This document shows positions 37,894 to 47,769 of a stretch of DNA of 64,000 nucleotides, in pieces. The stretch covers positions 1 through 64,000 of the forward strand of contig JASAMV010006370.1 of the NCBI GenBank assembly GCA_030248065.1. Direction: 5' to 3'. Origin of the DNA: Rhynchonema sp. JSB1_4. Its lineage: Eukaryota > Nematoda > Chromadorea > Monhysterida > Xyalidae. The number at the start of each line of letters is the position of its first letter. Within the stretch, counting starts at the first letter, position 1. Below the pieces are notes generated by a model, which saw only the letters and a program-made list of their open reading frames with translations, was not told the origin of the DNA and ran no database searches. Both the position numbers and the translations under genes were made by a program.

Positions 37894-38059
37894 CTGCTGC
37901 TGCGCGCGCGCGCCGCTCCACCTTGTCAACCAAAACATTGTCCTGACCATTTTTACTCACCCCGCTCCACCTTGATCAATCAGGCTACTTCATAATCAAA
38001 CAAAACACTGTCCTGACTAATCTGACCATTTTTGGTCAAAATAATCAGGACATACTACT
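37894..38059 (-). repeat. Polinton right terminal inverted repeat
   Basis: Reverse complement of 14028-14193 with one mismatch. Ends ...CATACTACT at 38059, followed by TATATG where the target duplication should be. Confidence 0.95.
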
Positions 38060-39185
38060 TATATGCGTTAGAATATAGAGCGAAAACAATAAGCACATAG
38101 ACACAGAAATAGAAGCTCGTATTTAGATATCAGGGATGGTAGACTTTCGAATATCATCACCAGCTCGCAGCAGTACCTAGTTTGTTGCCATTATTCAAAA
38201 TATTTCCAGCCTTACATGGCAACGAAACTGTTGATGAACTTTTCGCGGAACTGACCAAAATCAGCGTCAACAAGAAACGCTTACTGGAAACGCAGTGATT
38301 GTTTTTGTGAAAAATTGATTTTGCAGTTGTTGTATTTTATATACTTTCCTATCAGTTACTTTTACCGATTGTTTCAGTTCTGTTTGACGTATTGTGTGGC
38401 AGATATGGATCTCGTGTACAGTTTTTGGTATCTACCGTCGGTGTTATGATTATGAAATAGTTTTTCCAATAAACTAACAGCATTACAATACCGCGTGAGC
38501 GTGTGGGATTTACGGACATGAAAGTAAATACAGGGTGTGAATGAAAGTTACGGGAATGAAAAACAAATGTAAAACCAGGGCAAGAAAGTATGAGGTGGAG
38601 ATGCAATCACCGACAGCAGACCCATTCTCTGGTTCCATTGCTTGCGAAATGTTGGTTCACCTTCTTTTGTTTTTTGAGTTGGTGCGGACGCAATAGCTAA
38701 CTAACCGTATCAAAGACGAGATAGAGCTCTTTTATTGAAAAGTACTGTATGCGACCGTAGTAGCTTCATACAACAGACCATTGTCAATTGGAGAATGACC
38801 ACACAAAATATTTACATACCAATGCCCAAAATTCTTGTCGTATACATGCATTATGCATGTTAGCTGCGCGAAACCACGAGTTCAAAAATGCACAAAAGCA
38901 ATACGAAAATTGTGTACATTGAAATATATTCTGAAGGTACAAGCTCGAAATCACAGAAATCGGGCAATAGTTCACCACATTGAAGTGCACCTGAAGTGTA
39001 TGTTCATCAAAAGAAAAACTGGGTGTTAATGTGAGGAGAGGCAGGCAGGATGACAACAACACAAAGTAATCAAACTTTTGACAACAATATTTACACAAAA
39101 TAAAAATTTCTTGGGCAAATAGCGGATTCGAATCAAAAAATGAATAGTTCTGCACACCTGGATCAATAAGCGCAAATCCATAAGA
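38060..39185. other. Intergenic, nothing recognised
   Basis: AT-rich flank of the Polinton. Only short frames on both strands that match nothing known; no splice-consistent exon series found. Confidence 0.5.
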
Positions 39186-39367
39186 GTATACTCTGGCAAT
39201 TCTTTTGGGAGAAACTTTTCAAACGCGTTGCCTGATCCGTAAAGCGCGTTATGCGTGCACTGGCTACAGAAGTCACGTGACCGCTATAGCCAGTGCACGC
39301 ATCATGCGCTTTACGGATCAGGCAACGCGTTTGAAAAGTTTCTCCCAAAAGAATTGCCAGAGTATAC
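39186..39367. repeat. Palindromic MITE, copy 1
   Basis: 182-bp near-perfect inverted repeat beginning gtatactctggcaattcttt, centred on cacgtga. A second copy with the central segment in opposite orientation lies at about 60141-60320. Folds into one long hairpin. No coding capacity; TA-flanked ends suggest a Tc1/mariner-type non-autonomous element, not proven. Confidence 0.75.
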
Positions 39368-39403
39368 ATAACATTCTAAATAGCAATAGCCACAACGACT
39401 GTG

Positions 39404-39782
39404 CAGTGGTGTCGTTGAGAAATCGAAATTTTCCCATACCCAGCCCAATTTTCGGGAAATTTCCCACACATGCCCCCAAAAATCAAAAATTTCCCATACC
39501 AGGGGAGTTTCTCCAAAACCTCAAAAATTTCCCATACCCGAGGGTGGGGTTTTGAAAAAATGACCCCAAAAATCTTCTAAAAGTGACAAAAATTGGTCTA
39601 AAAGGCGCTTAAAACAGAGTTTTCTTGAGGGAGCAAGCGATTTTTGACATTTTTGGACGAAAAATGGTCAATTTTGATGCTTCTCGGGGTCACAAAGTCA
39701 TTTCTTAGGGGTGCTTGTTCCAAAAATGGGCCGATTTCCCATACCCCATACCAGGAGGCAACCCCCCCCAACGACACCACTG
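39404..39782. mobile_element. hAT-type MITE, family A, copy 1
   Basis: 379 bp, ends CAGTGGTGTCGTTG / AACGACACCACTG, perfect 8-bp duplication CGACTGTG (39396-39403 and 39783-39790). Non-coding; rich in aaatttcccatacc motifs. Inserted in non-repetitive DNA. Confidence 0.92.
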
Positions 39783-40574
39783 CGACTGTGTAAAACACAA
39801 TTATTCAATATAGGGCGTGGTGCTATTGTTTTAGCTGAACAGGACGTGGTCATGAGATACAATGGGTAAACCGGTGCAAAAAAGTGCATTTCCGAAGCGG
39901 CCTGATGAGATTTTCTCCATCAGCATGTGGTTTATTGTGCAAAGTTTTCCTTGTGTGTTATAATAGTTTCTCACAGTGACATGAAAAGGTGATGGTTGAC
40001 ACCAAAGTTTTGATAACAGCGATAGAGGAGACCATCATCTAGATTAAATAAAAGGCAGCAAAAGAAAATTCAGCAAAACATTGTGACGCTCCACCAGCTA
40101 GATTGCGACTGCTTTTCCATTCAATAGAGGCTGTGCACTTTTCTCTTTCGTTTCATTCCGAGCGTGCACAACACGGTTTTCGAGCGCTTCGGGCTCGGCG
40201 GACAGGTCAGCCAGTTCCACACCTTCTACCGCGACGTTGTCCTGGAAAATCGAAAAGTTTTGATTGCAAAATTACTATTTTCTTCTGAAGCAGCCATGGA
40301 GATATCAAGCCTGGTGATCGCCGTTGCCTGGGTCAAACGACTGTGACAGAGAATTATTAATGCGATCAAATTGGACCAGCGTAAAACCTATTTTTTATAT
40401 CATCTGCATGGCAACTCCATTGGGCGATCTATTGCAACGACGTTTACGCTAGTCGGAATGTGTGCAGTGTGCTGGGCAGCAGCAACGAAATATCCTTGGT
40501 GCAACTCTATCGCGCATCCATGTGCAAAAACGCAGGTTTGTGTGCCTTGTTTGACTAAAACGTCTGCAACCAAC
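39783..40574. other. Stretch with possible exon remnants
   Basis: A plus-strand frame near 40164-40346 (GLGGQVSQFHTFYRD) and a minus-strand frame near 40400-40574 look weakly coding. The latter could be the last exon of the SLC10-like gene. Neither could be confirmed; no complete gene here. Confidence 0.3.
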
Positions 40575-41046
40575 CCCTTGTTGGCTAGCGGCACGCTTCC
40601 GTCTGAAAAACGTATGCAGGCCCCAAGCCATCAACAGTGGGAATGGGGTGAAAATCGACGCCACCACGGGCAGCACCGATGAAAGGTCGGCATCCGGTTG
40701 ACCGAACGATACCTGGTATGGAAATGTTATCGATGATATAGAACTGAAGTTTGAGAGAGAGAGAGAAACGGAGTCATTGAACTTTGTCCCCCATTCTGAA
40801 GAAAAAATAAAACGTACTTTTAACAACATAATCGCGATGCCTGTATTCTGTATTCCGGTCTCGATTGCCATGCAACCCGATTGCAATCGCAGTTTGGTTG
40901 CTCTAAATATATCTACGAGCAGTCACTAAGCATGACAAGAGCAGTCCGGCCACCAGAACACGCGGTGTCATCAGAAAGAACATGTAGAAATTGGCGTAGC
41001 TGCCGAACGACAGAATGAAGACGAGTATGAAGATAACGAAAGGACG
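40575..41046 (-). pseudogene. Fragment of an SLC10-type (sodium/bile acid cotransporter family) gene
   Basis: A minus-strand exon 40712-40575 encodes VSFGQPDADLSSV followed by a membrane helix (VASIFTPFPLLMAWGLHTFF). Spliced in phase before it is an exon ending at 40818 with the family motif AIETGIQNTGIAIMLLK (SLC10: ETGxQNxxLA). Upstream, 41046-40903, lies a coding-like stretch with two hydrophobic helices (VIFILVFILSFGS and VLVAGLLLSCL), broken at 41048 by a repeat starting CAGTGTAGTGGCTG. I could not place a sensible intron between the first two parts and no N-terminal half is visible, so this is probably a gene truncated or split by transposon insertion. Confidence 0.55.
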
Positions 41047-41146
41047 CAGTGTAGTGGCTGCGGGGATGGGGGGATTCCCCCCTAAGGAGTAGGTACCTTG
41101 CAACCACCCCTTGGGGGGATAGGGGGAAGGGTAGGTACCTTGCAAC

Positions 41147-41557
41147 AAGTGGTGTCGTTAGGGGGGGTTGGGGGGTTACCCCCTGGTATGGGGTATGGGA
41201 AATCGGCCGGGGGTATGGGGTATGGGAAATTTTTCACTTTTGGAACAAGCACCCCTAAGAAATGACTTTTTGACCCCGAGAAGTACCAAAATTGGCCATT
41301 TTTCGTCCAAAAATGTCAAAAATCGCTTGCTGCCGCAAGAAAACTGTTTTAAGCTCTTTTTGATCAATTTTGGCACTTATAGAAGAGTTTTGGGGTCATT
41401 TTTTTCAAAACCCCCACCCTCGGGTATGGGAAATTTTTGAGTTTTTGGAGAAACCCCCCTGGTACGGGAAATTTTTGATTTTTGGGGGTATGTATGGGAA
41501 ATTTCCCGAAAATTGGGCTGGGTATGGGAAAATTTCGATTTCTCAACGACACCACTG
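41147..41557. mobile_element. hAT-type MITE, family A, copy 2
   Basis: 411 bp in opposite orientation to copy 1. Ends AAGTGGTGTCGTT / AACGACACCACTG, perfect 8-bp duplication CTTGCAAC (41139-41146, 41558-41565). Inserted inside another repeat whose phrase ggtaccttgcaaccacccc continues on both sides. Confidence 0.92.
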
Positions 41558-41727
41558 CTTGCAACCACCCCGGAGCGTACCTTGCAACCATCAATTTATG
41601 GTTTTTATAGGCAAAAATGGGTGTTTTTCGACCTCAAAACCCCAAAAATCGCATGCATGCAAAAAACACCGACAATACCAGTGTAGTTCCTGGTCCGGAG
41701 GGGGAACAGGCGGTCCAGAGGTGGGAA

Positions 41728-42124
41728 CAGTGGTGTCGTTGGGGGGTTACTAGCCTGGTATGGGGCATGGGAAATCGGCCAGGGGTATGGGAAATTTTTT
41801 ATTTTTGGAACAAGCACCCCTAAGAAATGACTTTTTGACCCCGAGATGTACCAAAATTGACCATTTTTCGTCCAAAAATGTCAAAAATCGCTTGCTGTCG
41901 CAAGAAAACTCTGTTTTAAGCAGTTTTTAGACCAATTTTTAGCACATTTAGAAGATTTTTGGGGTCATTTTTTCAAAACCCCACCCTCGGGTATGGGAAT
42001 TTTTGAGTTCTTGGAGAAACCCCCCCTGGTATGGGAAATTTTTAATTTTTGGGGGTATGTATGGGAAATTTCCCGAAAATTGGGCTGGGTATGGGAAAAT
42101 TTCGATTTCTCAACGACACCACTG
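41728..42124. mobile_element. hAT-type MITE, family A, copy 3
   Basis: 397 bp, same orientation as copy 2. Ends CAGTGGTGTCGTTG / CAACGACACCACTG, perfect 8-bp duplication GGTGGGAA (41720-41727, 42125-42132). Sits inside a family-B-like repeat that starts CAGTGTAGTTCCTGG at 41679. Confidence 0.92.
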
Positions 42125-43371
42125 GGTGGGAATCGGGCCGGGCTACCTCGGCCCGGCCCGGCCCGACAATTCGGTCCGGGAAGTCTGGCCCGGCCCGATT
42201 TTTTCGGCCCGACTTTTTCTGATGATACTTTGAAGCAATTTTTTGGTGCAAAAATTACTGTTTTTTTATTTGAAAATACATGATAATCATGGAAGTCGGT
42301 CGGTACTCATTTGCAGAATCGCGAGAAATTTTGGCAAATTCAGCCTAAAAAATCACGATTTTTTTATTGAAATTCGATGATGTCGGCGTCGGGCCTTTTC
42401 GGGCCGGCCACCCCGTGCCCCTGTTAGGAAAAAATCTCTATAAAAAGGGTATTTTGGCGATTTTTGACGACATTGACCTAAAAATCACTCATTTTATGCG
42501 TAAAAATGCCTATTTTAGTTTAGGTCAAAATTTGCCTATTTTAGGTAAAAATTGGGGGAGCAGACGTACCCGGAGGGGGAACAGTGGGGCAGGCGTACCA
42601 TGGAGCAGTGTTGGAGGTGGGGGGGTTTGTGGTAGGCATGGGGGCAATACCCAATACCCAATACCTGGTATTGGGTACCCAATACCAGGTATTGGGTGCC
42701 TGTATTGGGTGTGGGCCTGGTATTGGGTATTGGATTGGGTCTTTTCCGGGTATTGGGTGCCACCCAATACCCCTGTTTTGCCCTATTTTTCTCCTCCAGA
42801 GCCCTGAAATGGTGAAAAATTTTCAATTTTTTAGAATTTGAAATCGCTTTTTTTAGCTGCAGTGTTAAGAAGAATGAGAAATTCAATCATATTTTACTTA
42901 GTATTCGATCAAAAACCCAAAACGGGCCCATTTTTTTTAAAAAGTTTGGAATTTTTGGGTATTGGGTCGGTATTGGGCATTGGGTCTGAACCCAGTTTAG
43001 TGGCTGGGGTGATGGGGGGATTCCCCCCTAAAGAGTAGGTACCTTGCAACCACCCCTTGGGGGGATGGGGGGAAGGGTAGGTACCTTGCAACCACCCCGG
43101 AGGGTACCTTGCAACCATCAATTTATGGTTTTTATAGGCAAAAATGGGTGTTTTTCGACCTCAAAACCCCAAAAATCGCGCGCTCCGCGCAAAAACCTCC
43201 ATATAGTAGGTATTTTAGGGAAATTTTCGGCCAAAATGCAAAAAAGTACCAGTTTTTCGGCCAAATTTGCAGTATAATGCATGCAAAAAACACCATTTTT
43301 TCGGACCTCAGGGTACCTTGCAACCTCCCGGAGGTTGGGTAGGGGGTACCTTGCAACCATCTGGATCCATC

Positions 43372-43761
43372 CAGTGTAGTTCCTGGGGGGAGGGGGTCCC
43401 CCCTAAGGTACACTAACCGCCGCGACCAAGGTACACTAGTACACTAACCGCCGCGCCAGGTACACTAACCGCCTCAATTTTTGCCTAAAATCGGCATTTT
43501 TAGGCCTAAAATAGGCATTTTTAGGCCTAAAATGGGTGATTTTTAGGTCAATGATGTCAAAAGTCGCCAAAATACCCTTTTTATGGAGAATTTTTTCTAA
43601 AAAGGGGCAAAAATCGGTCAAATTTTCTACCTCAAAAAGTGACTTTTTCCTAAATTTGGGTCTTCCCCCCCTTCCCCCCAGGGAGGTACACTAACCGCCG
43701 CACGGAAAAAAGGGGTAGGTACACTTACACTAACCGCCGCGCCGGACCAGGAACTACACTG
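43372..43761. mobile_element. hAT-type MITE, family B, copy 2
   Basis: 390 bp, ends CAGTGTAGTTCCTGG / CAGGAACTACACTG, perfect 8-bp duplication GATCCATC (43364-43371, 43762-43769). Contains repeated gtacactaaccgccg phrases. Same family as the copy inside the Polinton. Confidence 0.92.
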
Positions 43762-43799
43762 GATCCATCCCCCCAAGGGTACCTTGCAACCATCTGCCT

Positions 43800-44193
43800 C
43801 AGTGTAGTGGCAGGCCCATGTGTGGGAGGTAAGTATGATGCGGGGTTGGGACCGGAAGCGTGAGAGGTATGATTTTGGTCACCCAAAAAGGCGAAAAAAC
43901 ACCGTTTTTGTGATACAATTTTGGCCAAAAATTGAGGTAAAAATAGTACTTTTTCAAAATTTTTGCCGAAAATCGCCTAAAAATAGGTTTAATGGGTGGG
44001 TTTGCGCGCGGAGCGCGCGATTTTTGGGCAAATAAGGTCGAAAAACACCGATTTTTGCCTTAAAAAGGTATAAAATTGCTTGTGAGAGGTATGATTTGGA
44101 GTTGTGAGAGGTAAGTACTCAACCCCCCCTCGGGTTTTGTGGTAGGTAAGTACTGAGAGGTGGGGGGTAACCCCCCCCCCAGCCACTACTATG
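43800..44193. mobile_element. hAT-type MITE nested beside family B copy 2
   Basis: 394 bp, left end CAGTGTAGTGGC, right end GCCACTACTATG (decayed), perfect 8-bp duplication ATCTGCCT (43792-43799, 44194-44201). Holds a GCGCGCGGAGCGCGCGATT hairpin near 44008-44031. Confidence 0.82.
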
Positions 44194-45459
44194 ATCTGCC
44201 TGCCACTACACTGTCTCAACCTGAGTATTGGGTATTGGGTTCGGTCCCATTTGAGGTATTGGGGGTGGGCCCTGGTATTGGGTATTGGCTTGGGTCAAAA
44301 AATCGGTATTGCCCCCATGCCTAGTTTGGGGGGTAGCCCCCCAGTACAGTTGGTATCCCCCCTCGCCTGGTACAGTAGGTATCCCCCCTTTGTTTGGCAT
44401 GGTACAGTAGGTATCCCCCGATTTTCACCCCGGTACAGTAGGTATCCCCCCCCCGATTTTGCCCCAAAAGTGCAAATTTTTGACCAAAATGGCCAAAATT
44501 AGTGTAAAATCAGTGGTTTTTAACTCAAATTACCCAAAATTCGCGCGCTACGCGCGCAGATACCACGTTTTCACACGATTCCACACACAATAAACACATT
44601 ATAAATTTCACCCCAAAACCTAACCCCCCAAACCCCCCTAGATATGGGTGGGCACAATACCCAATACCCAATACCAATCAGAGATCGGAAACGGGTCGGC
44701 CGGGCCGCGATTTTGGACTTGGTCGATCGGGCCGGGCCGGGCCGGAGATTTGGGGCGACCGGGCCGGGCCGAGCAGCCCGGCCCGGTATGCCTAAATTCG
44801 AACGAAATTGCCATCTTTTGAACCAAAATTTTCAAAATTCTTGATCTTTTCAGTCATCGTTTTGAAGAAAGAAGCAGTGGTGTGGTGTAGCTACCCACCC
44901 ATCCCAGGCCTTTGCAATCAATCAACCCACTGTACCACCAAAAAAGCCTGCCTGCAATCTGCAATGCAATCAACCTACCTACTGTACCGACCGGCCGAGC
45001 TAGGGGGTCATCCGGGAACGAATTTTTTATGTATCATGTTGATGAGAATGTACTCTTAAGCGCTGATTTCGCGCGTCACGCGCGATTTTTCGCCTGTATT
45101 GAGTGAAAAATACCGATTTTAAACCATTTTGAGCCAAAAATTATACCTACAAAACTACCAGCCGGGGCGGCGACTTACGTACTGCATCAGGATGGCGCGT
45201 CAATCTACCTACCTACCCCTTCCCCCCAGCTGCACGAAAACAAGTATTCAGCAGAAAATTTTCGGATTTTTTTCAGCTTTTTGGACCTTTCAGTTTTCGG
45301 CCCTTGAAAATTGGCTGACCGGGCCGGGCCGGGCCGACCTCAAGCCAAAACGGGCCGGGCCGGGCCGACCTGCAGCCCTCCACCGGGCCGGGCCGGGTCG
45401 GACTTTTCGCCGACCGGGCCGGGCCGGGCCGACTTTACCCGGCCCGTTTCCGATCTCTG

Positions 45460-45970
45460 ATACCAATACCACCCAATACCAATACCAGTGTTTGTTATTG
45501 GTATTGAGTCCAATTCTGGTATTGGGTATTGGTATTGAAGCTGGCCTGGTATTGGGTATTGGTATTGGGTTTGCCCAGGTATTGGGTCAAAACCAATACC
45601 CAATACTAACCCAGAAAAACCCAATACTAAACCCGAAACCAGACTCAAAACCCATACCAAACCAATACCAAACCCAATACCAACCCAATACCTGACCAAA
45701 AACCCAATACCAAACCAATACTAAGACCAATACCCAATACCCACCAATACCTGCCCAATACCCAATACTCAATACCAATACCAACCCAATACTAAACCCA
45801 ATAACCAGGCACTTCAGAAGTATTGATTTGGTATTGGGTATTGGTATTGTTATTGGGTCTGGTCTCGCTCGGTATTGGTATTGGGTATTGGTATTGGGTC
45901 TCCAATTTGGTATTGGTATTGGGTATTGGTACAGGGCCGGTATTGCTATTGGGTATTGGTATTCGGTGTC
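45460..45970. repeat. GGTATTG/CCAATAC simple-repeat tract
   Basis: About 500 bp made mostly of ggtattggtattggg units and their complement in both orientations, so it could form large hairpins. The same unit appears in shorter runs at 42650-42770 and 44222-44310 and in plus/minus GC-rich company (ccgggccgggcc) at 44695-44790 and 45315-45445. Confidence 0.85.
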
Positions 45971-46027
45971 AAAAGTGGTATTGTGCCCAGGCCGCCTCCC
46001 CCTAGCTAGGTACATAACCCCCCAGGC

Positions 46028-46867
46028 CAATGGTGTAGCTGGGGGGGGGGAGTGGGGGGTCCCCCCAGGTACAGTAGGTAGGTTGCCGCCCCTCGCCTGG
46101 TACAGTAGGTAGGTTGCCGCCCCTCCCCTGGTACAGTAGGTAGGTTGCCGCCCAGTGCTGTGGCTACTTTTGCGGGGCGGGTAGGGTACATAGGTGGAAA
46201 AAATCGGGGCGGGTAGGGGGGTAGTGTACCTGGGATTTTGGGGGGGGGGGGAAATCCGGTTTGGGGGGAGGGGGGGGAGATTTTTCGGGGCGGGTAGGGT
46301 AGGGTACAACACAAGTTTTTTCGGGTGCCTGTTTTTATGTACTAAAAAGTGCATATATCGCGCGCAGCGCGAGATTTTTTGCACTTTTTAGGGGTTTCGG
46401 TCAAAATTTGGGCATTTTTGACCGAAAAAATGGGCATTTTAGGGCTAAAAATCGGGGCGGGTAGGGTACCAGGGCGGGGCGGGTACGGGGGTTGGGTACA
46501 AGAGCGGGGCGGGTAGGGGGGTAGCGTACCAGGCCGGGGCGGGTAGGGTACAATTGGGGGGGGACCCCCCACCCCCCAGCCACAGCACTGTTGCCGCCCC
46601 ACCTAACTTTTCGCCCAAAACATTCATTTTTGGCTTAAAATTGCATAAAATTAGCATATTTATCTGCAAATAGGCGGAAAATCGCGCGAAAGTAGTGTTT
46701 TAGGCCACATTTTCTTCAGTATTTAGACATAAAAAATTTCGGTTTCCAGTTGACCCCCCCCAAGTGGTACGACCCCCCCTAGCTCGGCTGGTACAGTAGG
46801 TAGGTTGCCGCCCCGCATTTTGGGTGGTACAGTAGGTTGCCGCCCCGCCTGGGTAGCTACACCACTG
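46028..46867. mobile_element. hAT-type element nested in 42606-46961
   Basis: Ends CAATGGTGTAGCTGG / GGGTAGCTACACCACTG, perfect 8-bp duplication CCCCAGGC (46020-46027, 46868-46875). Rich in gtacagtaggtaggttgccgcc; one such unit is the target of the insertion at 46153-46590. Confidence 0.85.
46153..46590. mobile_element. hAT-type MITE, third nesting level
   Basis: 438 bp, ends CAGTGCTGTGGCT / AGCCACAGCACTG, perfect 8-bp duplication TTGCCGCC (46145-46152, 46591-46598). Rich in cggggcgggtaggg units, with a CGCGCGCAGCGCGAGATT hairpin near 46358. Confidence 0.92.
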
Positions 46868-47005
46868 CCCCAGGCCATCGGCTCTGCTACAGTAGGTATC
46901 ATCCCCCCTCTCCGAGCGCGGTACAGTAGGTATCCCCCCATCCAGAGTACCTCCAACACTGCCATGGAGGGGGAACAGACGTACCCGAGCAGGGGGACCC
47001 CCATC

Positions 47006-47474
47006 CAGTGTAGTACTTGGTCAGGGTGTTGACGATAGATAGATTGGGACCCGAAATGTGTTGACGATAGATAGATGACCCAAGTCCGAAATCTGGGGGG
47101 GGGTCGACCCAAACTTGTTGACGATAGATAGATGGTGGGGGGGTCGCCAAAAATCAAGGTATAGTATAGTGCACTAAGTAGGTAATAATGTGTAACTATT
47201 AATGAAAATGTACTTAGATGTACTAAATCCGCGCGTAGCGCGCGATTTTTTGCCTATTTGGGACAAAAAATACCGATTTTGAGCCATTTTGAGGCAAAAA
47301 TACCCATTTTGGGGTCCAAATGTGTTGACGATAGATAGATTGTTCCCAGAATTTGTTGACGATAGATAGATTTGCCCATAAGTGTTGACGATAGATAGAT
47401 GAAATCAAAAAGTGTTGACGATAGATAGATGAATTTGGGGGGGACCCCCCCCACCCCCCCCAAGTACTACCCTG
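47006..47474. mobile_element. hAT-type MITE carrying seven GTTGACGATAGATAGAT units
   Basis: 469 bp, ends CAGTGTAGTACTTGG / CCAAGTACTACCCTG, perfect 8-bp duplication CCCCCATC (46998-47005, 47475-47482). The 17-bp unit occurs three times near the left end and four times near the right end, all in the same orientation, separated by unrelated 12-40 bp spacers. A CGCGCGTAGCGCGCGATT hairpin lies between the groups. Confidence 0.9.
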
Positions 47475-47576
47475 CCCCCATCCCCCCAGGATCAGGAACT
47501 ACACTGCCACTGGTCAACCAACGCTATCAAAAGTCACCAAAATACCTTTTTTATGAAGATTTGTTCCAAAAGAACC

Positions 47577-47760
47577 ACACAAATCTCGGGCATGGTCCGC
47601 CCGAAGATGTGCCAGCTCATTGATGACGAAATCTGCAACAAAAAACGAATATTTACAATTCTAAAAACCTGAAAATACCCGTACCAAAGATCCTCATCTC
47701 AACAAAGCCACTCCTCCGCATGCCCATGAAACATTCTTGTTTTGTGGTCTCCGCAACAAA
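47577..47760 (-). pseudogene. Possible exon remnant of a host gene, cut by repeats
   Basis: On the minus strand a stretch encoding GMRRSGFVEMRIF ends at a GTACGG donor near 47691. After an AT-rich gap and a TTTTTTGTTGCAG acceptor, DFVINELAHLRADHARD follows in matching phase. The coding then runs into repeat-derived sequence near 47570. Family not recognised. Confidence 0.3.
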
Positions 47761-47769
47761 TACACGTAA

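Larger units (their letters stand above)
14028..38059. mobile_element. Complete Polinton/Maverick element, 24.0 kb
   Basis: A self-synthesising, virus-like DNA transposon. It is bounded by 166-bp terminal inverted repeats beginning AGTAGTATG and holds every hallmark gene: protein-primed DNA polymerase B, RVE integrase, adenain-like protease, packaging ATPase, double jelly-roll major capsid protein and single jelly-roll penton protein. The six bases outside each end are TACGTG (left) and TATATG (right), a 4/6 match in place of the perfect 6-bp duplication usual for the family. Size is at the upper end for Polintons, owing to a right arm of accessory genes and a middle part with three spliced genes and nested repeats. 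All hallmark frames are open, so the copy could be functional. Confidence 0.95.
42993..44213. mobile_element. hAT-type element nested in 42606-46961
   Basis: Ends CAGTTTAGTGGCTGG / CCTGCCACTACACTG; flanks TCTGAACC and TCTCAACC match at 7 of 8 bases. Contains two further insertions (43372-43761 and 43800-44193). A truncated sister starts at 41048. Confidence 0.75.
42606..46961. mobile_element. Composite hAT-type element containing nested insertions
   Basis: Ends CAGTGTTGGAGGT / ACCTCCAACACTG with a perfect 8-bp duplication CCATGGAG (42598-42605, 46962-46969). Of its 4.36 kb, at least 42993-44213 and 46028-46867 are later insertions. The rest is GGTATT-rich and gtacagtaggtatccccc-rich non-coding sequence with GGGCCGGGCC tracts. 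No transposase frame. Confidence 0.82.

Noticed and set aside
40164..40346. Plus-strand frame with FYRDVVLENRK
   Set aside because: Protein-like but isolated; no family, no consistent splice partners, and the opposite strand holds the SLC10-like exons nearby.
44638..46602. Long Pro/Gly/Arg/Tyr/Trp-rich frames on both strands
   Set aside because: Produced by GGTATT, GGGCCGGGCC and cggggcgggtaggg repeats that lack stops; no domain.
46998..47482. CRISPR-like array of GTTGACGATAGATAGAT units
   Set aside because: Units are 17 bp with irregular spacers, lie inside a hAT-type MITE with its own target duplication, and the DNA is eukaryotic.
41679..47506. A single outer family-B element enclosing the whole nest
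   Set aside because: Ends CAGTGTAGTTCC and GGAACTACACTG are present, but the flanks GACAATAC and CCACTGGT do not match, so the ends probably belong to different insertions.
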